The position numbers and the translations under genes are program-made. A stretch of DNA of 64,000 nucleotides from contig JAABPV010000011.1 in NCBI GenBank assembly GCA_011391865.1, positions 1 to 64,000 on the forward strand, read 5' to 3'. The notes beneath the pieces were generated by a model. It did no database searches. It was not told the origin of the DNA and saw only the letters and a list, made by a program, of their open reading frames with translations. Source of the stretch: Desulfobulbaceae bacterium. GTDB taxonomy: Bacteria > Desulfobacterota > Desulfobulbia > Desulfobulbales > Desulfobulbaceae. Of the stretch, positions 44,566 through 53,874 are shown piece by piece (position 1 is the stretch's first letter; the number at the start of each line of letters is the position of its first letter).

Positions 44566-45518
44566 CGCCCGCTGTCTCCGCCGCCAAGCTGGCTGCTGAA
44601 GTCTGCTGGCAGCCCGGCGAAAATGATGCCCGGCTCACTCACTGGGCCGACGAGATCAAAAGGCAGCTTGCCGCCGTCTTGGAGCTGTGTTTTCAGCAGG
44701 CTGGCCGCCAAGGGGCTGCCGAGCGAGGCTAGGAATTCCGAACGGGGCGCGAGCTGGCCGTGCAGCCGGAGCTGCGACAAAGAGAAATCAGCGGTCTGAA
44801 GGCTGACTGTTCCAGAAAAACTGGCCTCCAGCAGGCGGGAGGTCAGTTTGCCCGTCTCCACATGGAGCACCCGGTCGCGGTGATGACGGAGAGCGGCACT
44901 TAGGCTGTCAAAGGCCAGCTCCTTCATGCCCAGCACCGGTTTCTGAAGGCTGACAGTGCCCTTTTTCATGGAAAAGCGGCTCTCAAATTCGGCAAACAAA
45001 CCATTCTGCCCGTCTTGTTTGCCAGAGAAGCTGGCGGAGAGTGTGCCGGTGGCTGTCCGACCCCATGCTGCCAAAATTTTTTGCAAACCAAGGCTGTCCA
45101 GCCGAATGCCGCTCAACTCGCCGCTGTAGTCCAAGCCGCTGCGGTCTTTGCGCAGAGCCGCCCTGCCGCTTGCTGCGCCGCCAAGTGCTTGCAGCCGCCA
45201 CAGTGCCGACCAGCTACGGGTCTTCTGCCAAGCGGCGAAATCTGGCCGCAGTTTGATTGATTCAATCACCAGCAGCGGCTCTTTCCCGTCTTTGCCGCTG
45301 ATCCTGATCTGGCTGAACCGGATGTCCGCAGGCAAAGCCAGTCCGACCGAACCGATTCGCCAGACAAAACCGGGCAGCATCCGGTTCAGCTCGCTCTCAG
45401 CCTTGGCTTTGACCGCCGCTGTGGGAAACTGGAGCCAGAGCATGAGCAGCAGCACAGCGGCGGTGTAGAGAAGATAGCCGAAGAACCCCTTGCCCGGCAG
45501 AAGCCGCTTCATCTGCAT
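44562..45518 (-). CDS. gspN: Type II secretion protein GspN
   Basis: GspN is a less widely conserved periplasmic part of type II secretion with AsmA-like beta sheet structure. The 318-residue protein has one N-terminal membrane helix (about 12-30), followed by a long beta-rich region with SLGLQKILAAWG and a C-terminal segment PFDLVGPVSEPGIIF typical of the family. The position between gspM and gspC, with four-base overlaps and short gaps, supports the call. Function is less certain than for other Gsp proteins. It may be an outer-membrane-directed accessory. Confidence 0.8.
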   Translation of the reverse strand: MQMKRLLPGKGFFGYLLYTAAVLLLMLWLQFPTAAVKAKAESELNRMLPGFVWRIGSVGLALPADIRFSQIRISGKDGKEPLLVIESIKLRPDFAAWQKTRSWSALWRLQALGGAASGRAALRKDRSGLDYSGELSGIRLDSLGLQKILAAWGRTATGTLSASFSGKQDGQNGLFAEFESRFSMKKGTVSLQKPVLGMKELAFDSLSAALRHHRDRVLHVETGKLTSRLLEASFSGTVSLQTADFSLSQLRLHGQLAPRSEFLASLGSPLAASLLKTQLQDGGKLPFDLVGPVSEPGIIFAGLPADFSSQLGGGDSGR

Positions 45519-45521
45519 GGC

Positions 45522-46067
45522 TCAGTCACCGTTTTTTTCAGCCTGTACCAAGCTGATCACCCGCATAATCACATCCAGCGACCCGTCCCGCTCGGCCTTC
45601 CGGCTTGCCTGCACCGTGAGGCGCTCAACCTCGACCACATGATCGGGAGACTCGATCCGCTCCAGCAGATTCACCAGCTCATGGATCTGAATATCTTGCA
45701 GTTTCATCTCCACCGCAGCCTGCTGCAGCTCGCCCTCACCAGTGGGATCAGACGGCTTCATGTATTGGATGTTCTCCTTGAGCTTGCCCTCCACCGCCTG
45801 CTGCTCAAGAAAATTGAAGAGGCTGAAATCAGGCGCACGGCGGGCGACGCGTTCGCCAAGGCTGTTGTTTTGGCGGCTGAACTGACTGATCTCGGCCTGC
45901 GTGGCCCGCATTTCCTCAAGCCCCTGCTCGCGGGCGCGGATGCCCCGCTCCAGCCGCTTCCGCTGTTCCAACAGCGGAAAAAGGACAAACTGTACCGCGC
46001 CGAAGATGAGCAGCACCGCGCCGCAGATAAGCAATGCCCGGCGGTCTTTCTGACTGAGCTGCCGCAT
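45522..46067 (-). CDS. gspM: Type II secretion protein GspM
   Basis: GspM is a bitopic inner-membrane protein that partners GspL. The 181-residue protein has a basic N terminus (QKDRRA), one membrane helix (about 12-30), a coiled segment (about 35-65) and a ferredoxin-like periplasmic end (about 105-175). Its start codon shares a base with the end of the gspL gene. It follows GspL and precedes GspN, the usual position. Sequence conservation in this family is weak, so the call depends partly on context. Confidence 0.8.
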   Translation of the reverse strand: MRQLSQKDRRALLICGAVLLIFGAVQFVLFPLLEQRKRLERGIRAREQGLEEMRATQAEISQFSRQNNSLGERVARRAPDFSLFNFLEQQAVEGKLKENIQYMKPSDPTGEGELQQAAVEMKLQDIQIHELVNLLERIESPDHVVEVERLTVQASRKAERDGSLDVIMRVISLVQAEKNGD

Positions 46068-47593
46068 CAGGAAGCTCCTCCTCCGGCCTTGAGCTGAAGT
46101 CGCAGCTCAAACTGAATGCCCTCATCCTGCTTGCCCTTGGTGGCGGAGACAATCCGCACCTCGCTGTAGCGACTGGACTTGCTGAGGAGGCTCTGCATGG
46201 CGTTCACGTTGTTGAACGCGTCGGTTGTGCCTTTAAGGCTGACCGAGTTCTGGTCAAGCAGAAAGCGATCCACCTGAAGCTGGATTGAGGACGGAATCCG
46301 AGCCGAAATGTCGGCCAGCACGAACAGCGCACGCTTTTCGTCGGTGAAGATGGGCATGACCTCTGCCGACGTGCCGATGCCTCTGCGCAGGGAGCGCATG
46401 TGCATGAGCGGATCCGGCCCCGGCCTGACTCCCGGAAAGCTCTCTTGGAAAATTTTGTTCATTTTGGCGGTCAGGCTGTCCTGCTGCTTCTGCCGCATTC
46501 TGCCGTCCACCAGCAGCCAGCCGCCGCCCGCGAGCAGAAGCAGGCAGGCGGCCGCGCCTAGCGCGATCAGCTGTTTTTTCGAGCCGAACAGGCGGCGCGG
46601 CGGCGCGAACTCGCCCTGACGGAAGTCAAGGCAGGCTTCTTTGGCCCTGCGGCCTGCCTGCAAGGCCAAGGCCAGCGCGCTGTCATGCATCGGGGGCCGC
46701 CAGCTCTCGGCAGGCGCGGAGGCTGCGCCGTCCCGCGTCAGATCGCAGGTTCTGTTAGGCAGATCAAGACCGGTTTCCAGCAGTTCGCGGAAGCCGGAGC
46801 AAACGAGCATCGGGCCGGAAAGGACAAGATACTCAGGCCGAACTGCCGCCATGCCGCTTTGCATGGCAAAGTAGTCCAAACTCCGCCGGACAATGTCGCA
46901 GAGGCTGCTGACCGCCTCTGCCGCCGCCTCCGGTTCCGCTGTGCTGATGCCGCCGTCTTGCTCGTAGCGGAACACCGCGTGGGTGAAGACCTCATCCGGC
47001 CAAGCCAGTCGGCGCATAAAAAGAATTTCGCCTTGACGCACCAAGGCCATCTGCACCGCGCTGACTTCGCCGTGCAGGAGCAAAAAATCGCTGCCGGTGT
47101 GCTCGGTGCGGCAGAGCCGGTCGGTCAGCGCATGCAGGGCGGGGCAGATCCGTTCCGGCTCCAAGCCAGAGGAGCGGAGAGTCGCCAAGAGCTGGCGCAG
47201 AGCGTCTTTTTCAATTGCGGCGGCCAGCAGCGCGGTTTTGTCCGCGCCGCCGGAGGTCAATGTGGTGGCGATGACCTGCGCCTCCATCGGCAGCAGGAGC
47301 TGCTCTTCCAGCTCAAACGGCAGCACCTGACGGATTTTTTTCTCATCCGCAAAGGGCAGCGTGATGTTGCGCAGACTGAGAACAGAGAGGGAAATGCCGA
47401 CAAAACAGCGGTTCAGCGGCTGGCTCAGGCCGAGCCGCTCCATGAGCTGTGGCAGCTCCTCAGCCAGATTGTCCGGCCCCTGACGGAACAGGGAGGCGCA
47501 GGCCGTCACTTGGGCATCCTTGCCCGCGCCAGCCACCACCACCCCGGTCAGCAGATCGTCGCTGATGTCTATGCCTGCCGATACTTGGGCCAT
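46067..47593 (-). CDS. gspL: Type II secretion protein GspL (PilM/PilN-like fusion)
   Basis: GspL connects the ATPase GspE to the membrane platform. The 508-residue protein begins with an actin-like cytoplasmic domain (about 1-330) opening with VSAGIDISDDLLTGVVV and containing an FELEEQLLLP segment as in PilM. One membrane helix (about 345-365, ALGAAACLLLLAGGGWLLV) leads to a periplasmic ferredoxin-like region ending in a PilN-like VSLKGTTDAFNNVN strand-loop. The C-terminal domain should dimerise with GspM. It is flanked by gspK and gspM. Confidence 0.85.
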   Translation of the reverse strand: MAQVSAGIDISDDLLTGVVVAGAGKDAQVTACASLFRQGPDNLAEELPQLMERLGLSQPLNRCFVGISLSVLSLRNITLPFADEKKIRQVLPFELEEQLLLPMEAQVIATTLTSGGADKTALLAAAIEKDALRQLLATLRSSGLEPERICPALHALTDRLCRTEHTGSDFLLLHGEVSAVQMALVRQGEILFMRRLAWPDEVFTHAVFRYEQDGGISTAEPEAAAEAVSSLCDIVRRSLDYFAMQSGMAAVRPEYLVLSGPMLVCSGFRELLETGLDLPNRTCDLTRDGAASAPAESWRPPMHDSALALALQAGRRAKEACLDFRQGEFAPPRRLFGSKKQLIALGAAACLLLLAGGGWLLVDGRMRQKQQDSLTAKMNKIFQESFPGVRPGPDPLMHMRSLRRGIGTSAEVMPIFTDEKRALFVLADISARIPSSIQLQVDRFLLDQNSVSLKGTTDAFNNVNAMQSLLSKSSRYSEVRIVSATKGKQDEGIQFELRLQLKAGGGAS

Positions 47594-47606
47594 ACCTCTC
47601 TGCGGC

Positions 47607-48659
47607 TCACTCCGCCTTCCACCAAAGCAGCTCCTGCTCCTGATTGTCCATCCGATGAATCAGCCCCGCGCCGACGCGCCGCAGCCCCCTGTGCTCCGCC
47701 TGCACTGTCACCTTGAACCAGCTGCTGCCGACCGTGACCAGCTCCTGATCAAAAACTATGTCGCCGGGAAAGCCGGAAACCTGCGAAGGCCAGTCCACCT
47801 GCTCCAGCTTATCCTTGTTCTCTTCCTCTTGGCGGAACTCGATCAGCTTGGCGGCCAGCTCCTCGGTCATCTCCTCATGCAGGGCCAGCAGCATGGCAGC
47901 CGGGGCGGTGTTGATGTTGATCTTGCCTTCGCGGCCTGCGGCGGTGAGGGCGTTGAACGCCTGCTGCCGCCGCGCCTCCTCCTCCTGATCTCCGTTTTTG
48001 CCGCGCAGCAACTCGTTCCAGCCTTTAATCAGAAACAGCTCTTCGGTCAGGAAAACTGGCTTGCCTGCCGGAGCATAAGGCGGCGACTGGCCGGCGTAAT
48101 GCGTCTGCTCTGCCCCGTTCTCGCGTTCCTCGTCGTTCTCATCCAGCCAATCGGCCAAGCTGTTTACCAGACTGTCGACTTCCGTCTCATCGCTGACTCC
48201 GGCGGATTTGGTCAAGAAACGCTGCCACAGCTCACGCTGCTTCTCTTCTTTGTCCAACTGAGGCCCGTCTTTATTCTTTTTATTCTGCTGCTCCTGCTCT
48301 TTTTTCTCCTCCTCTGTCAGCACCAAGGCGTTGACTTGAAGGAGGCCGGAAAGATCCGTGACCTGAATCTCCAGCCTGCCGTCCGGGAAAAGCGCGGACA
48401 ATGTTTCAGGTTTGAAAGAACCCCAGCGGTCAAAGGCGGAGTCATGCTTGTTGTCGTCGCGTTGATCCGCGAGCAGAGCCGCTTGGGCCAGCCGCAGGCC
48501 GGAAAGCAGCATCGCGTCAAGCTGGGCCAAGCTGCCCTGATTGGCGGCGGCCTGCATCTGCCAGCTCACCGAGCTGCCGAGCTGCACTGTCACCGCCACC
48601 ATGAAGCTGACCGCCATCAGTGTCAGCACTAAGGCCATGCCTTTCCGGTCGCGCAGCAC
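47607..48659 (-). CDS. gspK: Minor pseudopilin GspK
   Basis: GspK caps the pseudopilus tip. The 350-residue protein has a short basic leader (MLRDRKG) cleaved before MALVLTLMAV, giving the hydrophobic helix without the Glu at position five that other pseudopilins have, as is usual for GspK. It is much larger than the other pseudopilins and includes a helical insertion (about 110-230, rich in Lys, Gln and Glu) and a helix-hairpin-like motif NINTAPAAMLLAL, a GspK signature. It lies between gspJ and gspL. Confidence 0.9.
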   Translation of the reverse strand: MLRDRKGMALVLTLMAVSFMVAVTVQLGSSVSWQMQAAANQGSLAQLDAMLLSGLRLAQAALLADQRDDNKHDSAFDRWGSFKPETLSALFPDGRLEIQVTDLSGLLQVNALVLTEEEKKEQEQQNKKNKDGPQLDKEEKQRELWQRFLTKSAGVSDETEVDSLVNSLADWLDENDEERENGAEQTHYAGQSPPYAPAGKPVFLTEELFLIKGWNELLRGKNGDQEEEARRQQAFNALTAAGREGKININTAPAAMLLALHEEMTEELAAKLIEFRQEEENKDKLEQVDWPSQVSGFPGDIVFDQELVTVGSSWFKVTVQAEHRGLRRVGAGLIHRMDNQEQELLWWKAE

Positions 48660-48662
48660 AGC

Positions 48663-49349
48663 TCAATCCTCCTTGGGCTGCGGACGAATCAGCCCGGTAG
48701 GCAGCAAAGCCGTGGTCTGAAAGCTGACTGAGGCATCCTGCTCCTCGTCCAGCCAGAATTCCAAGCGGCAGGCAACAGCGGCGGGTAGGCTGCGCTCCTT
48801 CTCCTCCTCGCCCTCCTTCACGGTCGTGTCCCAGCTGTCCTGCTCTTCTCCGTTCCGGTTGAGAAAGGTGAACTTCACCGAACGCAGCCGGTCGGCCAGC
48901 AGAAAGGCTTCAGTTTCGCCGCCGCTCTTTTGCTCTTCGCTAACAGGCCGGTGCAGGCTGTCAGCCCGCAGCAGGAGAAGCTGGCGGGAGCTGCTCTTGT
49001 CCGGTTGGAGCGCATAGCTGATCAGGCCGAGACCGGGCAGACCTTTTTCCGGGTCAAAGGAGATATGGGCGAGCGAGGCGAAACTGAGCAGGCGGCTCTG
49101 CTCAAGGCCGCCCTCCTTGCCGCTGACAAAATTTATGTCTTCTGTCAGCACCGCCGAGGCGAGATCCTCACTGATCCGCTCCAAGGCCACCTGCGCACGG
49201 TAATAGACATCCCCCTGATCCATCGCCCCTTCCATCACCCGGATTGAGCCGGAAAGGGAGACTGAGACCATCGCCACCACCATGCCCAAAATCAGCATGG
49301 CCAGCATGATCTCCAGCAAGGTGAAGCCAGCACGGTCGCCGTCGCTCAT
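48663..49349 (-). CDS. gspJ: Minor pseudopilin GspJ
   Basis: A 228-residue minor pseudopilin. The prepilin leader ends in AG, with the cleaved form starting FTLLEIMLAMLILGM, including Glu at position five. The globular part (about 40-220) has the GspJ pattern with RAQVALERISEDLASAV. It forms the tip complex with GspI, GspK and GspH in known systems. Its start overlaps the end of gspI by four bases. Confidence 0.9.
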   Translation of the reverse strand: MSDGDRAGFTLLEIMLAMLILGMVVAMVSVSLSGSIRVMEGAMDQGDVYYRAQVALERISEDLASAVLTEDINFVSGKEGGLEQSRLLSFASLAHISFDPEKGLPGLGLISYALQPDKSSSRQLLLLRADSLHRPVSEEQKSGGETEAFLLADRLRSVKFTFLNRNGEEQDSWDTTVKEGEEEKERSLPAAVACRLEFWLDEEQDASVSFQTTALLPTGLIRPQPKED

Positions 49350-49756
49350 TCTTCGTCTTCGACCGGCTCGATTTTAACCATGACCAGCGTGCGGACAGCC
49401 AAACTCTCTTTCTCATCCCGGCTCACAATCAGCTCAATCAGCTTGAGCAGCCCTCTGCCGTCCTTGATCCCAGTTTCGTCGTCGTCCAGCTCCTTCACCT
49501 CGGCCCGCCAGCGGTACTCAGAAAACTCATCGTCAAACTGGCCGCTGTCGCTGCTCAGGCTTTCGTAACCGGACAGCTCCAGCTCGGCCAGCTTCTGCCG
49601 AGCCAGCAAAGCAGCGGCGGTCTCGAAACGAGACAAGGAAGCCATAGATAGGCTCTGCGACTGCGAGCTGAGGAGGGCGACGAAGGACATAGAGATCACC
49701 GCCACTGCAACCATCACTTCCAGCAGGGTAAAACCTCCTGTCTCGCGTCGGCTCAT
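49346..49756 (-). CDS. gspI: Minor pseudopilin GspI
   Basis: A 136-residue minor pseudopilin with leader MSRRETGG cleaved before FTLLEVMVAVAVISM, Glu at position five. The globular part is short, with LARQKLAELELSG typical of GspI. It would begin tip assembly with GspJ and GspK. The C-terminal end overlaps the gspJ start, and it begins nine bases after gspH ends. Confidence 0.88.
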   Translation of the reverse strand: MSRRETGGFTLLEVMVAVAVISMSFVALLSSQSQSLSMASLSRFETAAALLARQKLAELELSGYESLSSDSGQFDDEFSEYRWRAEVKELDDDETGIKDGRGLLKLIELIVSRDEKESLAVRTLVMVKIEPVEDEE

Positions 49757-49764
49757 TCTGTTCC

Positions 49765-50301
49765 TTACTGCGCCTGCTGCGTCAGCAGGATGCGATCTTC
49801 CTCCAAGCTGACGCGACCGTCAATAATTTTGGTCAGGCCGAGAAAAGGCGAGAGCATCACTGTCATCTCGTCGCCGTTTTCATGACGGAAACAGACTGCT
49901 GTTTTGTCCACATAGCCGCGCTGGTCAAAAAGGATGCTCATCTCGGCGGCACCGCTGCGGTGGGCGGCGGCAATTTCCGTCACCCGCACTGAGTCGCCAA
50001 GCTGAATTTTCCGCTGCGCTTCGTTGTCCAACCCTTCCTCTGTTTCATCGATTGATGCGGCGATGAAGCTCCGCTGCTCCCGGTCATAGCGGAGGATAAA
50101 GGCTGTCCGCCGCAGCCGGGCTTCTTGGCCGGTCTCGGCGACCAAACCGACAAAACGGCGTACTGCCGAACGCAGCTCGCCGCCGGAGAACGCGGAATAT
50201 ATCTGCGGCAGAACAAATCCCGTGCTCAGGCTGATCAAGGACATGACCACGATCAGCTCCAGCAGGGTGAAGCCGCGCTCACAGCTCCCAGCTGTTGACA
50301 T
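49765..50301 (-). CDS. gspH: Minor pseudopilin GspH
   Basis: A 178-residue pseudopilin with a short leader ending in ERG, followed by [16 protein letters not shown]. The globular domain has the GspH pattern of a beta sandwich with [12 protein letters not shown] and VTEIAAAH. It bridges the tip complex to the main pseudopilin. The start ATG lies 23 bases inside the end of gspG, a translational coupling. Confidence 0.87.
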   Translation of the reverse strand: MSTAGSCERGFTLLELIVVMSLISLSTGFVLPQIYSAFSGGELRSAVRRFVGLVAETGQEARLRRTAFILRYDREQRSFIAASIDETEEGLDNEAQRKIQLGDSVRVTEIAAAHRSGAAEMSILFDQRGYVDKTAVCFRHENGDEMTVMLSPFLGLTKIIDGRVSLEEDRILLTQQAQ

Positions 50302-50731
50302 CCGCGCCTTCTCCCTCGCCGCCTGGCTCGCCGTCAGAGCCGTAGGACATCAGGTCAAAATCGCCGTGTAGGCCGGGGCTGATGTAGATGTAGTCGTTGT
50401 CCCAAGGATCCTTAGGCACGGATTTTTTGTCCAAATAGCCGCCGTCCCGCCATTTTTTCGCCAAACTGCCCACCGAGGGCGGCTCTACCAACGCCATCAG
50501 CCCCTGCTCAGTGCTGGGGTACTTGCCGTTGTCTAATTTATAGAGCTTTAGTGCCTGTGCAATGGCCCCGATGTCCACGCCAGCCTTAGTCCGCCGGGCT
50601 TCTTCAGGCCGGTCCATGATCCGGGGCACGATCATGCCCGCGAGAATGCCGAGGATGACGATGACCACCATCAGCTCGATCAGGGTAAAGCCGCGCATGT
50701 CGGCGGCATGACGCATCTGTTTTGCTTTCAT
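50279..50731 (-). CDS. gspG: Major pseudopilin GspG
   Basis: GspG forms the pseudopilus shaft. The 150-residue protein has a leader of 13 residues and a mature start [18 protein letters not shown], the strongest match to the prepilin motif in the window. Family features follow: [24 protein letters not shown] and a C-terminal calcium-site-like DLMSYGSDG segment. It is the first gene of the operon. The prepilin peptidase gene (gspO) needed to process it is not in the window, and neither is gspF. Confidence 0.94.
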   Translation of the reverse strand: MKAKQMRHAADMRGFTLIELMVVIVILGILAGMIVPRIMDRPEEARRTKAGVDIGAIAQALKLYKLDNGKYPSTEQGLMALVEPPSVGSLAKKWRDGGYLDKKSVPKDPWDNDYIYISPGLHGDFDLMSYGSDGEPGGEGEGADVNSWEL

Positions 50732-50849
50732 CGCGAGAACACCTGTTCAGAGTGGACTTTTGCTCCGCTTTATGGCACTAATAGCCTGCTGCCGCAGAGC
50801 GCGGCGGCAGGCCGAGCGTTGTTAACAAGATACCAGCATACCGGAAATT

Positions 50850-51200
50850 ATGAAATCCGAAACAAAGGAAAAAGGCAAAGTGAACCTGCAAGGGAAGCAG
50901 AAACGTTTTCTGCGCAGTCTGGGCCATCATCTTGATCCGGTGGTGCAACTTGGCAAGGAGGGACTGAGCCATAGCCTGACCAAGGCTGCCCTTGATGCCC
51001 TTAAGACCCGCGAGCTGATCAAGGTCAAGTTGGGCCAGAACTGCGCCGTTTCCGCCGAGGAGGCCGCTGCCGCGCTGTCCGGCCAGACCGGCGCGGCGGT
51101 GGTGCAGATCATCGGCAGAACAGTCCTTCTCTACTTGCCGAACAAGAAACTCAAGCCGGAGCAGCGCATCCGGTTGCCTAAGGCCGATACAGAGGAATAA
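50850..51200 (+). CDS. yhbY: YhbY-type RNA-binding protein (CRM domain)
   Basis: A 116-residue cytoplasmic protein with the CRM/YhbY fold, associated with ribosome assembly. It has the conserved LGHHLDPVVQLGKEGLS containing the GKEG loop and a RELIKVKLGQNC strand-helix. The tail is Lys-rich. It stands alone on the plus strand, divergent from the secretion operon and converging on mlaC. The region upstream includes a 10-bp palindrome TTGTTAACAA (50819-50828) and a CTGCCGC/GCGGCAG inverted repeat. Confidence 0.87.
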   Translation: MKSETKEKGKVNLQGKQKRFLRSLGHHLDPVVQLGKEGLSHSLTKAALDALKTRELIKVKLGQNCAVSAEEAAAALSGQTGAAVVQIIGRTVLLYLPNKKLKPEQRIRLPKADTEE

Positions 51201-51239
51201 CGAGAAGCAGTGCCGCTGGCGCAGGCTGCTTCTCGGCAC

Positions 51240-51836
51240 TTACTTTTTCGCCCCAGCCTTCAGTTCTTGCAGCTTTTTGTCCAGCGTGGGAATAAACTGA
51301 TCCTGCGGAATGCCCTTGAACTGCTCCATGTAGTTGCGTACCAAGCTGATGCCCTCGACAAAGACATCGTAGGCCATCCATTTTTCCCCTTTGAGCATCA
51401 TGACATAAGACACCGGGATGCTCTTGGCCGCGTCAACAAACATGGTCTTGACCTCAGCCCGGTCGTTCTCAAGCCGTTCCTTGCCGAACTCAATCTTCAT
51501 CGCCACGTAGGTGTCCACCTTGTCGAGATAGACATGGCCCAGCAGCTTGGCGAAGCGGTCGGCGAACTCCTGCCGCTGCGTCTGCGGCAGACTTTGCCAC
51601 GGCTTCCCCACCACTCGCTTGGACATTTCCTGAAAATCAAAATGCTCGGAAACTAAAGTGACAATCCGGTCAATCCGGTTGTCCACCGTGTCTTGCTTGA
51701 AATCAGAAGCCTTGAGTTGGGCGACCACCCGTTCAATGAAGGGCTTCATCTGCTCGGTGGGATTGGGCGCGGCATAGCCCGTTCCGGCAAGAGCAAGCAG
51801 AAACAAAATCAGCAAACTGCGCAGCACTGTTTTCAT
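51240..51836 (-). CDS. mlaC: Phospholipid transport periplasmic protein MlaC
   Basis: MlaC shuttles phospholipids across the periplasm between the outer membrane MlaA and the inner membrane MlaFEDB. The 198-residue protein has a signal peptide ending near GYA, and the family body with EHFDFQEMSKRVVGKPW, FADRFAKLLGHVYLDKV and a C-terminal helical end. It is the last gene of the mlaE-F-D-A-C cluster. The gap from mlaA is only 15 bases. Confidence 0.9.
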   Translation of the reverse strand: MKTVLRSLLILFLLALAGTGYAAPNPTEQMKPFIERVVAQLKASDFKQDTVDNRIDRIVTLVSEHFDFQEMSKRVVGKPWQSLPQTQRQEFADRFAKLLGHVYLDKVDTYVAMKIEFGKERLENDRAEVKTMFVDAAKSIPVSYVMMLKGEKWMAYDVFVEGISLVRNYMEQFKGIPQDQFIPTLDKKLQELKAGAKK

Positions 51837-51851
51837 CAGATCACCTCATGC

Positions 51852-52601
51852 TTAAAGTTTTTCGTCCACTCTTGGCGTGGAATGATGACGCGACTGTTTG
51901 CGGTATTGGAAATAGCCGTCACGAAATGCCGTGTAAGGATCAATAGTCAGTCCTTTCGCTCCTTCATATTCGCCCAGCCGAAGAGAAATGTTGTTCACCC
52001 TTCTGCCCACGTAGATCAGTATGCTTTCCTGCCATGTGTTCGCGAAGAAATAATAGGGAGTCATGGCCAGTCCGTCAAGCGCGGTGCCAGTCAGCTCGCG
52101 TGTGGTTGTTGCGCCCAGTAGCGGAGCCACCAGATACACGCCGTCCGGCACGCCCCATGTTTCCAATGTCTCGCCAAGGCCAGCCTCAACCCGCTTGAAG
52201 CCAAACTCCCGCCCGGCCACGTCGCCGAGACCGCCCACGCCGCCAATGGTGTTGATGACAAAGCGGGTCAGCACCGTGCCTGCGTCAGCAAAACGCAGCT
52301 GAAGCAGGGTGTTGACAAAGCGCACCGGCTCCTGAAGGTTGTAGCAGAAGTTGTCCACCGCCTGCCGGACATCTTTCGGCAGCGTGTTGCTGTAGGCCGA
52401 TGCCACCGGCTCCATCAGCCACGTGTAGGTGACATCGTTGAATTCAAACACCATCCGGTTGAAATGCTCAAACGGATCAGGCACCGCCTCTTCTGCCGGA
52501 GCGTCTTCATAGAGGGAGTCGTCGAGCAGCACCTCTTCGGCCTGCGCTGCGCCGCACAAGGCAACGCAGATCAATGCGGCCCGAAGCAAAATTGTCTTCA
52601 T
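51852..52601 (-). CDS. mlaA: Outer membrane lipid asymmetry protein MlaA
   Basis: MlaA sits in the outer membrane as a donut-shaped protein that removes misplaced phospholipids. The 249-residue protein has family motifs DPFEHFNRMVFEFND and FVINTIGGVGGLGDVA. Its N-terminal signal peptide looks like a type I signal cut after AAQA; a lipobox with Gly/Ala/Ser before a Cys is not clear (VALC), so it may not be a lipoprotein, unlike enterobacterial MlaA. Operon position beside mlaD and mlaC supports the call. Confidence 0.9.
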   Translation of the reverse strand: MKTILLRAALICVALCGAAQAEEVLLDDSLYEDAPAEEAVPDPFEHFNRMVFEFNDVTYTWLMEPVASAYSNTLPKDVRQAVDNFCYNLQEPVRFVNTLLQLRFADAGTVLTRFVINTIGGVGGLGDVAGREFGFKRVEAGLGETLETWGVPDGVYLVAPLLGATTTRELTGTALDGLAMTPYYFFANTWQESILIYVGRRVNNISLRLGEYEGAKGLTIDPYTAFRDGYFQYRKQSRHHSTPRVDEKL

Positions 52602-52610
52602 GGCAAGGGC

Positions 52611-53063
52611 TTATTTCACGCCACCAAGGGCAAATTTGGAAATCAGGGACTCAATGTCGAGCGAGGATTCGGTGTCAACAATGGTCTCGCCGGGCTGATA
52701 GCTGGCCTCGTCGCCGCCGGGTTGGATGCGGATGAACTTGTCGCCAATGATGCCCTGCGATTTGACCGAAGCCATGGAGTCTTTCGGCACTTGCACACCC
52801 TTGTTCAGCTTGAAGGCGGCCACGGCCCGACCCTCGTCGTTCAGGCGCAGCTCGGCCACGGAACCCACGGCCACGCCGGCAATCTGCACCTCGGAGCCGG
52901 TCCTGATCCCGGCGACATTTTCAAATTCGGCATAGAGAATGTAGGTCTTGCCGCCAGTCAGCCACGAGACCTCACCCAGCCGCAGAGCCAGCCAGCCGAA
53001 GGCCGTCAGGCCAAGGACAAGGAAGAGACCGACCACGATTTCCGCACGGGAATTGCTGTTCAT
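52611..53063 (-). CDS. mlaD: Phospholipid transport MCE-domain protein MlaD
   Basis: MlaD forms a hexameric ring in the periplasm on the MlaFE transporter. The 150-residue protein has one N-terminal membrane helix (about 8-27) and one MCE domain (about 38-120) with ENVAGIRTGSEVQIAGVAVG and SQGIIGDKFIRI. The size is standard. It lies between mlaF and mlaA. Confidence 0.92.
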   Translation of the reverse strand: MNSNSRAEIVVGLFLVLGLTAFGWLALRLGEVSWLTGGKTYILYAEFENVAGIRTGSEVQIAGVAVGSVAELRLNDEGRAVAAFKLNKGVQVPKDSMASVKSQGIIGDKFIRIQPGGDEASYQPGETIVDTESSLDIESLISKFALGGVK

Positions 53064-53089
53064 AAACGCTCCTGGTTGTTCCGCAGGAA

Positions 53090-53863
53090 TCAGATGCCCA
53101 TCGTTTTTTCGGCAAAGTCGCGGATGTGCGGCTTGTCCGACTTGATGATTTCGCTGGCCTCGCTGAAGACATCGGCCTCGCCTTTGTTGATGAGGACGAT
53201 TCGGTCGGCCAGCTCAAAAACCTTGGGGATGTCATGGCTGACTATCACCGCCGTGTAGCCGAGCTGCCGCTGCATCCGCTGGAAAAGGCTGTAAATCTCC
53301 AAGGTCATCAGCGGATCCAGCCCGGTGGTCGGTTCATCGAAAAGGACTATTTCCGGCTTCAATTGCAAGGCGCGGGCAAGCCCGACCCGCTTCTTCATGC
53401 CGCCGCTCAACTGGGCGGGATATTTTTCCTCATGGCCAGCTAGCTCCAAGGTCGCCAGCGTAGCCATGACCTTCGCCCGGATCTCCGCCTCCTTGAGCTT
53501 GGTGCGCTCGCGCAGCGGCAGGGCAATGTTCTCAAACACGGTCAGTGAATCAAAGAGCGCGGCCCCTTGAAAGAGCACGCCGAACTTGGTGCGTAGCTGC
53601 CGGAGCTGGCTCTGGCCCATCTTGACCACATCCTCGCCGTCCACCAGTATCTGGCCGCTGTCCGGCTTGAGCAGGCCGAGTATCAGCTTCAGGGTCACGC
53701 TCTTGCCTTGGCCGCTGCCTCCGGCGATGACCGTGGTCTTGCCTTTTGGCACAGCCCAGTTCACCTCGTTCAGCACCCGGTGCCGCCGCTCGCGGTCGCC
53801 GAAGGTCTTGCTCACCCGGACAAACTCAATCGCCGTGGCTTCGGCGGCTGCACTATACGTCAT
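53090..53863 (-). CDS. mlaF: Phospholipid transport ATP-binding protein MlaF
   Basis: The ATPase of the Mla transporter, 257 residues. Walker A is GGSGQGKS, the signature is [15 protein letters not shown] with the Met-Lys-Lys typical of MlaF, Walker B is [13 protein letters not shown], and the switch His is in [11 protein letters not shown]. It lies 11 bases after mlaE and precedes mlaD. No mlaB (STAS) gene is found in the cluster. Confidence 0.93.
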   Translation of the reverse strand: MTYSAAAEATAIEFVRVSKTFGDRERRHRVLNEVNWAVPKGKTTVIAGGSGQGKSVTLKLILGLLKPDSGQILVDGEDVVKMGQSQLRQLRTKFGVLFQGAALFDSLTVFENIALPLRERTKLKEAEIRAKVMATLATLELAGHEEKYPAQLSGGMKKRVGLARALQLKPEIVLFDEPTTGLDPLMTLEIYSLFQRMQRQLGYTAVIVSHDIPKVFELADRIVLINKGEADVFSEASEIIKSDKPHIRDFAEKTMGI

Positions 53864-53874
53864 TTCCGCCTCCT

